A DNA stretch of 64,000 bases from Aliiroseovarius sediminilitoris (GTDB taxonomy: Bacteria; Pseudomonadota; Alphaproteobacteria; Rhodobacterales; Rhodobacteraceae). The notes beneath the pieces were generated by a model. It was not told the DNA's origin, ran no database searches, and saw nothing but the letters and a program-made list of their open reading frames with translations. The position numbers were made by a program, and so were the translations under genes. The stretch is from positions 310,001 to 374,000 of the forward strand of contig NZ_FOJB01000001.1 in NCBI RefSeq assembly GCF_900109955.1, written 5' to 3'. Within the stretch, counting starts at the first letter, position 1. Each line of letters begins with the position of its first letter. Below, in pieces: positions 19,210 through 28,828 of this stretch.

Positions 19210-22151
19210 TGCCCCACCCCTATCGTTACCGGCTCATCGCTGTCATCCCATTCCCCGAACCGGGCGAGGTGATCATAGTCGCCATCAAATCGCTGTTTGT
19301 GCACAGCGCGTCGGGCGGTAAACCCCTGCTTCGGTCTATGATAGGCTTGGATCAGGGTCAGAAGTTCGTCTTGGACCACGTCGATGTCCCGCGCGGAAAG
19401 CGGCACGGGCTTCGTCTCCTGCGGGGTCAGCCCGATATAGGCAACACTTGCGACGAGGGCGGCGGATATGTCTCTGAACCCGCCCAACTTCGCAATTACG
19501 GCTTCCAGCAGCAGTTGCTTGTCGTAATGCGTCTGCATTTTGTCGGTGGGCGGCTGCCCGGATTTATAGTCGTAGATCTCAAGCTGCCCGTCATGTCGTT
19601 GATCGATCCGGTCCGCCTTGGCGCGCAGGGTGAAGCCAATATCGTCGAACGTGACCTCGCCCCAAACCTCGTTGGCAAGATTGTCCGCATTGGCGCGCCG
19701 CACTCGTTCTTCGTTCACGAACCAATCCGCGACACGCCCGATCCGGGCCTGCCAAAGAATGCGTGTAGCGGGCCAAGGCACGTGGTCTTCCATAACCTCG
19801 CGGGCGATGTTCATGAGGCGCGCGGTTTCGGCCTCGTGATCGGCGCATGGCGGGGCTTCTGCAACGAAGCGTTCGAAGACACGGTGCAGAACCGTGCCGC
19901 GAATACGCGCGTCAGCAGTTTGGCGCACCGGGTCCAGCGGTCGGAGGTGCAGCACCTTGTCGGCATAAACCGCATAAGGATCACGGATCAGCTTTGTCAC
20001 ACCCGTCACCGAGAGCGCTGTCGGGCGGGCCGACACCGGGGGGGCGGGCGATGGGCGCGGGGCGGGAGAGACCAGCACCGTGGGGGTGTCTAACTGGCCC
20101 GCCAGTTTTGACCAGTCCGCCCCACGCGACCGCATGTCCTTCAGCGCTTGCTCTCCGGCCTCTGACATACCGCCCATCAGGTTGCACAACCGATTCAGCC
20201 AGCGCGACGGAATGGTCTCGCTGTCCTCATCGCGGGTGGAGCGGGTCAGAAACACCTCGCGCGTCGCTATGGCTTGTTGGAAATCATGTGCAGACAGGCC
20301 AATGCGGCGTTCCGGCAATAACAACCCGGCATCCAATCGCATTTTTCGGTTCAGCCACGGATCAGGGCCGGGAAGTTCCGGCCATGTTCCGTCGTTCAAT
20401 CCGGCCAGAATGACGCGATCCGCGCCTTGAACGCGGGCTTCCAATGTGCCCCAGAACATCACACCGGGATGTGGTGTGATTGGGTCGCGCACAACACCGG
20501 CGTTCAGAACCGACGCAAACAGATCGCGATAGGCAGAAGCGGATAGCTTGCCCCCATACTCTGCATTTCCAGCAAGGTCAGAGACTGTTTCGAGCGCTTT
20601 CTGCCCCGCGGATTGCTCCCAAAGCTCCCCCGTTCCATCCGGGGCGCAGCCACGGGCTATACGCTCGGTCAGATCAACATGCTGGTTGATAAGGGTCGTT
20701 AGTGAATGCTCACCTGCTTGCATCTGGTTCAGAAACGTCTGGCCGACCCAGCTGGCCCACACGTTCCGCGCGGGTTCGTCCGGGAACCTGGCAGCCCAAT
20801 CCGTCAACGCGTCGATGTTGGGCGGCGCGTAACGGCCTCGCAGCACGTCCAGCTCAAGGTCACGGGTCCAGCGCAGATGATTACCCCGCGTGCCTGCGGT
20901 GCTGTGGGTCAGCGGGTGTTTCAATAGCGCCAGCAACGTCTCGCCGGTGGTCTCTTCACACAGAAGCTGTGCGCTTTGGCGCAACAGCCGCCCCGGCGCT
21001 GACAGTGCAAGCGGACGCCCGGCGCTGTCATCGGGAACGATCCGCCAGCGGTCCAGCGCGGCCGCCACCTGTCGGGTCAGGTTCCGATCCGGGGTGATCA
21101 GGGCAACCGATGCGCCATCTTCCACTGACCGACGCAACACGACGGCGATGGCCAGCGCCTCGTCGCGTGGGGTGCGGGTTTCAATCAAGGTCAGGTTCTG
21201 GGTTGCAGCTTTGATGCCTTGAAACGCCTTGCCCTCGACCTGCCATTGATCTGTCACCGGCGCGGGACGCAGGGCGAGTGATACCAACCGATTGCGATTG
21301 GGTTCTGGTGGTTCGTCTTGGGTCCAGCGCGGCACATCGGATGGTGTCAGACCAACCCGTTTCAGAAAGCTGGCGAAGCGGTATTGCGGGTGATCCTGCG
21401 CCGAGAAATCATTGTCTAACTCTGCCCAGGTCTGGTTCGGCATGTCATAGTCGAACCCCGGCAGGATCACCGCGCCCTGCGGGAGGCGCGCCGCCGCATC
21501 CATCAACAATGCGGTGGCCCCGCGCGAGCCGGTCGATCCGGCGATCAACATCGGGTGTTCCGGCGGTTGAGTGTGCCATTTTGCGATGGTCGCTTCGACA
21601 ACCATGCGCTGGCGGGTTTCGACATCTGGAACATCCAGCGTTTCGTGATTGAAATAGTGTTCGACAAGCGAAATAAACTTCAGACTTCTGGCCCAATGTT
21701 CAGACATCTCGCCGACGTCAAGCGAATGCAGGTCCCGCGGGTGGACGCCCTCGCTGTGCATTTCGTCCATCAGATCGGCAAGGCTGTCGGCAAGATCGAA
21801 GGCCGCAGCTTTGGGGGCAAGATCTGGTTCGCGCTCTAAGAGCGCTGCGATCAACTGGCGCAACTCCAGCCGTCGCCGAAGTGGGGCCACCGGCAATGGC
21901 ACCTCGTGCAGCGCCGGATCGCGAGCCAGATCGGTGATCAGGCGGATGCGAGGCAGAAACAGGGGTTGCCCGTCAAACAAGGCGCGGACACGGGCTTGCA
22001 TCCGGCTTGTGTTCACGAACACCTCCATGCGCGCCAAGGCGTCCGGATTGGACGGCGCGACGCGATCCAGAATACCAGTGACCAGAGCTTGCGGGAAATC
22101 GACGCCTGGTGGTGTGCCGAAAATGCGCGGGGTGTCAGATGGGTCGAACAT
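19206..22151 (-). CDS. addB: AddB nuclease subunit of double-strand-break repair
   Basis: About 981 residues, partner of AddA. It has a degenerate helicase-like N-terminal part (AGSTGSRGATALLMDAAARL) and a C-terminal nuclease domain with RIRGTVLHRVFERFV and the catalytic LEIYDYKSGQPP. I chose ATG 22151 because AAGGA lies at the right distance; ATG 22157 two codons upstream is nearly as good. Either start lies within the last bases of the murU-like gene, indicating coupled translation. Confidence 0.95.
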   Translation of the reverse strand: MFDPSDTPRIFGTPPGVDFPQALVTGILDRVAPSNPDALARMEVFVNTSRMQARVRALFDGQPLFLPRIRLITDLARDPALHEVPLPVAPLRRRLELRQLIAALLEREPDLAPKAAAFDLADSLADLMDEMHSEGVHPRDLHSLDVGEMSEHWARSLKFISLVEHYFNHETLDVPDVETRQRMVVEATIAKWHTQPPEHPMLIAGSTGSRGATALLMDAAARLPQGAVILPGFDYDMPNQTWAELDNDFSAQDHPQYRFASFLKRVGLTPSDVPRWTQDEPPEPNRNRLVSLALRPAPVTDQWQVEGKAFQGIKAATQNLTLIETRTPRDEALAIAVVLRRSVEDGASVALITPDRNLTRQVAAALDRWRIVPDDSAGRPLALSAPGRLLRQSAQLLCEETTGETLLALLKHPLTHSTAGTRGNHLRWTRDLELDVLRGRYAPPNIDALTDWAARFPDEPARNVWASWVGQTFLNQMQAGEHSLTTLINQHVDLTERIARGCAPDGTGELWEQSAGQKALETVSDLAGNAEYGGKLSASAYRDLFASVLNAGVVRDPITPHPGVMFWGTLEARVQGADRVILAGLNDGTWPELPGPDPWLNRKMRLDAGLLLPERRIGLSAHDFQQAIATREVFLTRSTRDEDSETIPSRWLNRLCNLMGGMSEAGEQALKDMRSRGADWSKLAGQLDTPTVLVSPAPRPSPAPPVSARPTALSVTGVTKLIRDPYAVYADKVLHLRPLDPVRQTADARIRGTVLHRVFERFVAEAPPCADHEAETARLMNIAREVMEDHVPWPATRILWQARIGRVADWFVNEERVRRANADNLANEVWGEVTFDDIGFTLRAKADRIDQRHDGQLEIYDYKSGQPPTDKMQTHYDKQLLLEAVIAKLGGFRDISAALVASVAYIGLTPQETKPVPLSARDIDVVQDELLTLIQAYHRPKQGFTARRAVHKQRFDGDYDHLARFGEWDDSDEPVTIGVGQ

Positions 22152-22827
22152 TTGCATCCTTCAGCATGGTTTCGGCAAGTGTGATCCCTTCGGGATGGCC
22201 AACATCGCACCAGCGCCCTTGATGTTCGAGCCCGAAAACGCGTCCACCTGCCAGCAACCGGTCCCATACGACGTTGAGCGAGAATACATCGTCCCCAACC
22301 GCTGCGACGGGTTCGGTTTTGATGATCTGGCAGCCGGTAAAGGTCAGCCCCGCACCGCGACGAAGCAATCCGTCCTCGGCCATCAGGAAATCCCCCTGAC
22401 CTGTGTGGCCGACGGCGTTCTGTGGCGCGACGAGCATCAACAACGCGTCCATTCGACCGGGGTCCCAAGTCTTGAGCAAAGGCGGAATTGGGTTCGGTCC
22501 CGTCCAGACCGCATCAGAGTTCAGAGTGACGATACTTTCGCTTTTCAGCGACGATAGAGCCTTTTTCAACCCTCCCCCGGTTTCAAGCAGTTGGCTGTCT
22601 TCGTGCGAGAACCGGATATCCCGGAGATCAAGATGATCGACGATCTGGTCGCCCAGATGGTGCAGGTTGATGATTATATTCCTGATTGGGCTGTCATCGA
22701 CAAGCGCGAGCGCATGGTCGATCAACGGTTTGCCCGCCACCGGAATCATCGGCTTGGGAATTGTCTGGGTCAGCGCGCCCATGCGCGTGCCGCGACCGGC
22801 TGCAAAGATCATGGCGGTGTCTGGCAT
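22135..22827 (-). CDS. murU: MurU-like sugar-1-phosphate nucleotidyltransferase
   Basis: A 230-residue nucleotidyltransferase with the signature FAAGRGTRMG and PKPMIPVAGKPLI near the N terminus, and the Asp of VTLNSDAVWTG. Short length and adjacency to an AmgK-like kinase match MurU, which makes UDP-N-acetylmuramate from MurNAc-1-phosphate in peptidoglycan recycling and bypasses the fosfomycin target MurA. Substrate is inferred from context and family. GAGGACTCC precedes the ATG; it overlaps the kinase gene by 19 bases. Confidence 0.85.
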   Translation of the reverse strand: MPDTAMIFAAGRGTRMGALTQTIPKPMIPVAGKPLIDHALALVDDSPIRNIIINLHHLGDQIVDHLDLRDIRFSHEDSQLLETGGGLKKALSSLKSESIVTLNSDAVWTGPNPIPPLLKTWDPGRMDALLMLVAPQNAVGHTGQGDFLMAEDGLLRRGAGLTFTGCQIIKTEPVAAVGDDVFSLNVVWDRLLAGGRVFGLEHQGRWCDVGHPEGITLAETMLKDANVRPI

Positions 22828-23822
22828 GGAGTCCTCAGGATTTGCAGGAAGGCCCGGGTTGGCGGTTCAAGAAGCGGGGTCAACGTCGCCGACAGGTTTG
22901 CAAGCGACGGATGTGACAGATCGGTTTGCAAATGTGCCCAAACGCGCGGGATCAGATCGACGTAATGGGGTTTGTTCATCACCCGAGACAAGCGGGCGAA
23001 GATACCCAGGATGCGCAGATTGCGTTGGGCCGAGATCAGTGCGGCTTCGGCCCGGAACGATGGTTCGTCATAGCCTTTGATCTGGCAGAACAACGTGATC
23101 AGGTGATCGGCAAGTTCGGGCGACACGTCGCGCCGTGCGTCCCGGATCAGCGACATCAGATCATAGGCTGGATGGGTTTGCACCGCGTCCTGGAAATCCA
23201 ACAGGCCGACGCGCGCAACCCCTGTGCGCTTGGGCAGCCATATCAGGTTCTCGGCATGAAAATCGCGCAGGGATACGCAGGTGAACTCGCCCAGTTGGGC
23301 CAGAAGCTCGCGCAGCAAGTCTTTGGCGTGACGCGCATCGTCGCCGGGTTCGGTGGGCAGCGTTGTCTGGTAATGTAGAAACGCCAGATCAGTGGCCTGC
23401 GCCATTTCGTTTGGCCCATATTTCGGCAGCGACTGGTTGGGATGGGCGTGCAGATGGCAGATCACGTGAAGGGCGGCTTCGTAGAGATGTTGCTCACGCG
23501 CTGCATCATTTGTGATCACATTCGCAAAAAGAGCATCCCCAAGATCTTCTAGCAGCAGAAAGCCAGCCTCCAGATCATGTGCAAATATCTCGGGCGCCGA
23601 CAGGCCGGATTGTGTCAGGTAGTCGGCAACCATTATAAACGGTGCGGATGAACCGGTGCGATCCGGCGGTGCGTCCATCAAGATGGCCGTTTGATGTGTA
23701 TCTGGGTGCGTTAGTCTCTGATATGTTCGTGCAGAGGCATCGCCCGCGATGGGTTCCAAGGTGGCGGATTGCCAGCCGGCATCAATCAGGAACTGCGACC
23801 TTTGATTTGCGCGGTTACTCAT
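22809..23822 (-). CDS. amgK: AmgK-like anomeric sugar kinase (phosphotransferase family)
   Basis: A 337-residue APH-fold kinase. The catalytic loop is SLRDFHAENLIWLP and the metal Asp is in GLLDFQDAVQTHPAYDL; LLLEDLGDALF lies in the hinge. AmgK phosphorylates MurNAc/GlcNAc at C1, and the product is used by MurU, encoded directly downstream. ATG 23822 overlaps the tsaE stop as ATGA; an in-frame extension to 23975 has no support. Confidence 0.87.
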   Translation of the reverse strand: MSNRANQRSQFLIDAGWQSATLEPIAGDASARTYQRLTHPDTHQTAILMDAPPDRTGSSAPFIMVADYLTQSGLSAPEIFAHDLEAGFLLLEDLGDALFANVITNDAAREQHLYEAALHVICHLHAHPNQSLPKYGPNEMAQATDLAFLHYQTTLPTEPGDDARHAKDLLRELLAQLGEFTCVSLRDFHAENLIWLPKRTGVARVGLLDFQDAVQTHPAYDLMSLIRDARRDVSPELADHLITLFCQIKGYDEPSFRAEAALISAQRNLRILGIFARLSRVMNKPHYVDLIPRVWAHLQTDLSHPSLANLSATLTPLLEPPTRAFLQILRTPCQTPP

Positions 23823-24316
23823 GACGGCAATGCGCCCAGAACGCGGTCTTGCCAGATGTGTTTGGGGCCTGTGAATGTGATCACACGATGATCTTCGCGA
23901 CCCGGATCTGCGCTGGTATCGAATGACATAAGCAGGGCGCGTTCCGGCCAAAGGTCGCCCAGACGATCCGGCCATTCGACAAGGCAGATGGCGTCGTCAA
24001 AGGCTTGCGTAAGCCCCAGCTCCTCGATCTCGTCAGGATGGGACAGGCGGTAAAGATCCGCGTGCCAGATCTCGGATGGGTCGACGTCATAGGTCTGAAC
24101 CAGCGTGAATGTTGGCGAGGGAACATCTTCCACGCGACATGTTCTGGCTTGCAGCGCCTGGATCAACGATCGGGCAAAATGCGTTTTCCCGGCACCGATC
24201 CCGCCTTCCAGCAAGATTACATCGCCGCTGCGTAGATAAGCCGACAGGTTTTCCGCAAATTGCCGGGTGTGATCCGGTGAGGGGAAAAGACCCTGATGAG
24301 AAAACGCCTGCGACAT
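23819..24316 (-). CDS. tsaE: tRNA threonylcarbamoyladenosine biosynthesis ATPase TsaE
   Basis: A 165-residue P-loop ATPase with GGIGAGKTHFARSL as Walker A, PSPTFTLVQTYD (typical TsaE switch region) and IWHADLYRL. It works with TsaB/TsaC/TsaD in t6A37 modification; tsaD lies at 36858 in this window. It starts the run tsaE-amgK-murU-addB-addA-trxA, all with overlapping or near-overlapping ends. Confidence 0.95.
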   Translation of the reverse strand: MSQAFSHQGLFPSPDHTRQFAENLSAYLRSGDVILLEGGIGAGKTHFARSLIQALQARTCRVEDVPSPTFTLVQTYDVDPSEIWHADLYRLSHPDEIEELGLTQAFDDAICLVEWPDRLGDLWPERALLMSFDTSADPGREDHRVITFTGPKHIWQDRVLGALPS

Positions 24317-24357
24317 GGCAGGAGTTTTATCCCTCTGTCAGGGTGACGCAAGCCCGA

Positions 24358-25941
24358 TCACGCACCGGCGGTCAGGAACTTCTCGGCAGACGCGACGGGT
24401 TGGGCTTCGGTCGCTGCAAATCCGAAGCGCACCATCGTGGCGCCGCGCATCATCGGAGCGACCGAGCAAGTCAGCATTCGGCCATCTGACTGCATCACCG
24501 AGGTGTCCCAGGGTTCCCGCTCGCCGTTTGTGGCAACAAACTCTTTAAGGTTCTGCCAAAGCGGCGTGTCGTCACAGGCCTTGCGCCACGTCTTGATGGC
24601 GTCCCCAAGATTGACGTCGCCCAGACTGACCGACGGATCGTCCTGCCATAATATGCTGTAGGCCTTGTTTGACATCGTCAGCACGCCGCCCGCGTTGAAG
24701 ATTGCAATGGCATCGTCAATGCCATCCAGTGCGGCCTGCCCCATCTCAAGCTCGGTCCGAAAACGGCGGGTCAGTGATATTTCCGCACTGATATCTTCAA
24801 ACAGAAACGCAACAGCGCCGTCAGGATGGGGTCGCCCGGTAACACGATAGGTCTGCCCGGTGGGAAGTGCCCATGTTTCTTCATAGGTTCCGTTCACTGC
24901 CGCGGCTTCCAGATCGGACATCTGTTGCCGCCATGACATGTAGTCTTTCGGTTCTGGCATCATGCGTTTTTCGCGCAACCGGTCCAGAAAGCTGGACAGG
25001 GTCGGCCGACCGACAAGGAAATCCACCGGCAATGCGACCAAATCTGTCAGTGCAGGATTGAACAGGGTCAATTGCCGCTTACGGTCAAAAATAGCAAGGC
25101 CAATGGGAAGATGCGCGAAGGTCTTGGTCAGTGTCGTGATGAACTCGTTGCGTGAGGTTTCTGCCTGAACAATCCGATCAGCCGGAACAGCAGTAAAGAG
25201 TCTATCATTGCCTAAAACGGCGTCATGCAGGTCAAACCAGTGCCGCGTTTGGTCATCCGGAAGCTGGATCGCAACCCGACCGGGCTGTGTCAGGTCCTTC
25301 ACCTCCTTCAGCTGTCCCTGCTGAAATATCTTCAACGGTGGCCATGCCGCAAGATCGCCGGTGTCGTTCATCTTTTCGGCCAGATCCAGATAGGATTTGT
25401 TGGCCCAGGTGATCGCGCCGCCTTCGTCTTCGCGCCACACCATCAGCGGCAGATGCTCGGACGTGGCGCGCAGGCTTTCAAGTTCGTGCTGCATAGCGTC
25501 GAAGCTCAGCCGGTCCATCGCTTTGGAGGTGGTGTGGCTTTCGCTGTCAATAAGTTCGATCCGCGCCAAACCACTGCGCCATTCCGCGACAATCCGGTTG
25601 CTTCCATCCGAGGAGGTCAGGGTCAGCGTGCCCAGATCGGCCAATTCGCCCATGTGTTTCGTCAGATCGGGAAAGCGATTTTGAAGCAATTGTGCAAACC
25701 GCTGCCAATCCGTGTCAGGACCGTCGGGCCGACCGGCCAACAACATCTGACGCGCCGCTGGCGTCGCGTCGCACAGCGTTTCGTCGTCGAACAGAAACAC
25801 CATCTGGTCATCCGCTGCATCGGCGTCGTCGCGCAGGCTTTTTCGCCGTCGCGCTTCAACCCAAGACAGGGCAAGCAGCGCTATGAACGCGGCCAGAAAT
25901 GCGGCAAGGACAACCCCGATTGTAAGCAGTGTGTTAATCAT
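24358..25941 (-). CDS. divL: DivL-like membrane PAS-domain protein lacking a kinase domain
   Basis: A 527-residue protein with one N-terminal membrane helix (about 7-29) followed by at least three PAS-like segments (around 170-250, 270-370 and 395-500; LPIGLAIFDRKRQLTLFNPAL is a clear PAS core). It ends at residue 527 without the HisKA and HATPase_c domains expected of a sensor kinase. In Rhodobacterales the CtrA-pathway protein DivL is known as a PAS protein without kinase domain, and position immediately upstream of tsaE matches divL context. Assignment as DivL is therefore likely but inferential. GAGAGGTG precedes ATG 25941. Confidence 0.72.
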   Translation of the reverse strand: MINTLLTIGVVLAAFLAAFIALLALSWVEARRRKSLRDDADAADDQMVFLFDDETLCDATPAARQMLLAGRPDGPDTDWQRFAQLLQNRFPDLTKHMGELADLGTLTLTSSDGSNRIVAEWRSGLARIELIDSESHTTSKAMDRLSFDAMQHELESLRATSEHLPLMVWREDEGGAITWANKSYLDLAEKMNDTGDLAAWPPLKIFQQGQLKEVKDLTQPGRVAIQLPDDQTRHWFDLHDAVLGNDRLFTAVPADRIVQAETSRNEFITTLTKTFAHLPIGLAIFDRKRQLTLFNPALTDLVALPVDFLVGRPTLSSFLDRLREKRMMPEPKDYMSWRQQMSDLEAAAVNGTYEETWALPTGQTYRVTGRPHPDGAVAFLFEDISAEISLTRRFRTELEMGQAALDGIDDAIAIFNAGGVLTMSNKAYSILWQDDPSVSLGDVNLGDAIKTWRKACDDTPLWQNLKEFVATNGEREPWDTSVMQSDGRMLTCSVAPMMRGATMVRFGFAATEAQPVASAEKFLTAGA

Positions 25942-26040
25942 ATGCGCACCTCTCTGCCGCTGCGCACCCGTTGCGCCGCGCTGGTCGTGAGGCCACCCTA
26001 CTCACGGGTTGGTTAATGAAGGTTTAATCGCGGTGCTCGG

Positions 26041-27468
26041 TCAGCCGAACGGGATGTTTTCACCCAGCCCACCTTCGACTGGTTTGCGTTCGATCCCTCC
26101 AGTGGTGCGAGGCCAGACGACCTGCGCAATGGCACCTGACTTTTCGCGCGGGTGCGGCCGGCCGGTATAGGGTTCGGTTCCGTTGGCAAAGCTCAGCCTG
26201 GCGCCGGTCCGTTCCAAAAGGGTTTTTGCGATGAACAGACCCAACCCCATCCCCTTGTATTCGCGGCGCCGTCCCTTGTCCTGCGCGGGTTTCTTGCCGC
26301 GAATGAACGGATCGCCGATCCAGCCGATCACTTGGGGCGAGTAGCCGCGCCCGTCATCAATGATCCGAAGCTTGATCTCAGTCCGGGTCCAGTCGATCTC
26401 GATCCAGACCGTCGTTGTCGCAAAATCGACAGCGTTCTGGATCAGGTTCCGCAGACCATGGATGATCTCGGGGCGGCGCGCGACGACAGGCTCATCGGTC
26501 GGGTCGTTGAGGTGCGACACGACCGAGATTTCAAGCGCTTTACCGCGATCTGCGTGGGGCTCGGCGGCTTCTTCCACCAATGTGACAAGAGGCACGCTTT
26601 TCATCAGCATGTCATCCTTACCCGCCCGGCCCATCGACTGAAGAATATCGCGGCAGCGGTCAGCCTGCTGACCTATCAGGGCCGCGTCTTCGCGCAGATC
26701 GGTCTGATCGTCCAGTTCATCGACAAGTTCGGATGCGACCAACTTGATCGTGGCCAAGGGGGTGCCAAGCTCGTGCGCGGCAGCGGCCACCACGCCGCCA
26801 AGATCGGTCAGCTTCTGTTCGCGCGACAGGGCCATTTGGGTTGCCAGAAGCGCCTCGGACATTGACCGCATTTCGGACGAAATTCGGCGGGTATAGAGAC
26901 CAACAAAGCCAATGGATGTCACCACTGCCACCCAGATGCCGAACACGAACAGATCGGGCATCAGAACCGCCACACCGTCCTGGGTTTGCAGGGAGATGTT
27001 GAAATCCGCGACCGCCGTCGTAGCCGCTATCGCGACGCTGCCCACAATGACGGTGGCACGGGTGGACAGCGCGGTCGCGGCGACGGTGACGGGGGCCACG
27101 ATCAGCACCATGAACGGGTTGTGAAGTCCGCCGGTCAGGAAGACCATGAAGGCCAGTTGAAGCGTGTCGAACAGAAGCATCCCGGTCGCGTCCCGCTCGT
27201 TCAGGCGTGCGTTCTTGGGAAACACGGCCAGCGAAACAAGATTGGCGATCACCGCCAGCCCGATGGCCACCGCCGCCAATCCCAGCGGGATTTGCAGCGA
27301 GAACACATAGATCGACACGGCAATCGCGGCGACCTGGCCGAAAACAGCGGCCCAACGCAGCACAACCAGCGTGCGTAACCGCACCCAGCGACCCGGCAGG
27401 ATATCCGCGTCCGCCTGAAACATCCGATGGTTAAGAGGCCCCGTGCTGTTCTCGCTCATGTGATCCAT
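26041..27468 (-). CDS. regB: RegB/PrrB/ActS redox-sensing histidine kinase
   Basis: Membrane sensor kinase of the RegBA global redox system, 475 residues. Six membrane helices span about residues 35-195. The quinone-binding motif GGLHNPF is at 113-119, the phosphorylatable H232 is in AAHELGTPLATIKL, and the redox-active cysteine C272 sits exactly 40 residues later (QQADRCRDI), as in the characterised family. The ATPase domain has IIDDGRGY and GMGLGLFIAKTLLERTGA. It is divergent from the SCO gene and regA, the conserved cluster arrangement. ATG 27468 or 27459 could be the start. Confidence 0.95.
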   Translation of the reverse strand: MDHMSENSTGPLNHRMFQADADILPGRWVRLRTLVVLRWAAVFGQVAAIAVSIYVFSLQIPLGLAAVAIGLAVIANLVSLAVFPKNARLNERDATGMLLFDTLQLAFMVFLTGGLHNPFMVLIVAPVTVAATALSTRATVIVGSVAIAATTAVADFNISLQTQDGVAVLMPDLFVFGIWVAVVTSIGFVGLYTRRISSEMRSMSEALLATQMALSREQKLTDLGGVVAAAAHELGTPLATIKLVASELVDELDDQTDLREDAALIGQQADRCRDILQSMGRAGKDDMLMKSVPLVTLVEEAAEPHADRGKALEISVVSHLNDPTDEPVVARRPEIIHGLRNLIQNAVDFATTTVWIEIDWTRTEIKLRIIDDGRGYSPQVIGWIGDPFIRGKKPAQDKGRRREYKGMGLGLFIAKTLLERTGARLSFANGTEPYTGRPHPREKSGAIAQVVWPRTTGGIERKPVEGGLGENIPFG

Positions 27469-27560
27469 CGCTTGCTGGTCTTGGGTTGTGTCATTCTGAC
27501 CCCTTGTTAGTCCTGCGCAAAAAGCGGATCAATGTCGACACGTTATCAAGGAGTAAGCCG

Positions 27561-28190
27561 ATGATGCGTCCATATGCAATTACCGGGGCCGTAGCCGTCG
27601 CAGCTTTGCTTGGGGCGACCTGGTATGTCACCACCGGCGAAACCGACAAGTTTGCGCAGTGCCGGGCCGGGGCGGTTGGGACTGGGGCGGCTTCCATCGG
27701 GGGACCGTTCGAGCTGACCGATGAAACCGGCAAGCCGGTGACAGACAAGGATGTGATCACAAAGCCCACCCTGGTCTATTTCGGATATACGTTTTGCCCG
27801 GATGTCTGCCCGCTGGACAGTGCGCGTAATGCCGACGCGATGCGCCTTTTGCAGGATCGCGGCTATGACATTCAGTCCGTGTTCATCTCGATCGACCCGG
27901 ACCGTGACACGCCCGAGCAACTGGCGGATTTCACCAACTATATGCACGAGGATATGATCGGATTGACTGGCACGCCAGAGCAGGTGAAGGCCGCAAGTCA
28001 AGCCTACAAAACCTATTATCGCAAGCAAGAGCCGGAAGAGGGTCAGGAAGAGTATTACCTGATGGACCACTCGACCTTCACATACCTGATGTTCCCGGAC
28101 AAAGGGTTTGCCGATTTCTTCAAACGCGACGAAACGCCCGAGCAATTGGCCGACCGTGCGGGATGTTTCATTGACGCCTCAGACAAATAG
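27561..28190 (+). CDS. SCO/SenC/PrrC copper chaperone-like protein
   Basis: A 209-residue membrane-anchored thioredoxin-fold protein. Residues 5-22 form a membrane anchor; copper ligands C79 and C83 lie in FCPDVCP, and H170 in MDHST. It assists CuA assembly in cytochrome oxidase and is the SenC/PrrC member of the reg cluster. ATG 27561 has AAGGAG (27548-27553) seven bases before it; the open frame upstream to 27486 is in the divergent promoter. Confidence 0.93.
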   Translation: MMRPYAITGAVAVAALLGATWYVTTGETDKFAQCRAGAVGTGAASIGGPFELTDETGKPVTDKDVITKPTLVYFGYTFCPDVCPLDSARNADAMRLLQDRGYDIQSVFISIDPDRDTPEQLADFTNYMHEDMIGLTGTPEQVKAASQAYKTYYRKQEPEEGQEEYYLMDHSTFTYLMFPDKGFADFFKRDETPEQLADRAGCFIDASDK

Positions 28191-28273
28191 CCGGTTTCGG
28201 CGCGTTGAATTTGACCTTACGGTGCGAAATGCATAGGTAAAGTTGAATAAGACGCGAACCGGAGGTTGGTCCG

Positions 28274-28828
28274 ATGACAGCACAGGAACTAGACGCGATC
28301 GGCGAGGACGCATCCCTGCTGCTTGTGGATGATGACGAACCTTTTTTGCGTCGTTTGGCGCGTGCGATGGAAAAACGCGGATTTGCACCGGAAACGGCTG
28401 GATCCGTTGCTGCGGGCAAGGCGATTGCCACGGCCCGTCCGCCTGCCTATGCCGTTGTTGATTTGCGGCTTGAGGATGGCAACGGACTGGATGTCGTTGA
28501 AACCATTCGCGAAAAACGACCCGATGCCCGCATCGTGGTCCTGACGGGCTATGGCGCGATTGCCACGGCGGTGTCGGCGGTCAAGATTGGCGCGAATGAT
28601 TACCTGTCAAAACCCGCTGATGCGAATGACGTGATGAATGCGTTGCTGGCCAAGTCGGATGCCATGCCGCCGCCGCCGGAAAACCCGATGTCGGCCGATC
28701 GTGTGCGATGGGAGCATATTCAGCGGGTTTATGAGCTTTGTGATCGCAACGTGTCGGAAACCGCGCGGCGTCTGAACATGCACCGCCGCACCTTGCAGCG
28801 AATTCTGGCCAAGCGTAGCCCCAAGTGA
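28274..28828 (+). CDS. regA: RegA/PrrA/ActR response regulator
   Basis: A 184-residue global redox response regulator. Acidic pocket LVDDDEP, phosphoacceptor D63 in VVDLRLEDG, K in SKPAD, a proline linker (MPPPPENP), and a C-terminal Fis-type helix-turn-helix NVSETARRLNMHRRTLQRIL. It is phosphorylated by RegB and controls oxygen-regulated energy metabolism genes. Its stop overlaps the next start as TGATG. Confidence 0.96.
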   Translation: MTAQELDAIGEDASLLLVDDDEPFLRRLARAMEKRGFAPETAGSVAAGKAIATARPPAYAVVDLRLEDGNGLDVVETIREKRPDARIVVLTGYGAIATAVSAVKIGANDYLSKPADANDVMNALLAKSDAMPPPPENPMSADRVRWEHIQRVYELCDRNVSETARRLNMHRRTLQRILAKRSPK

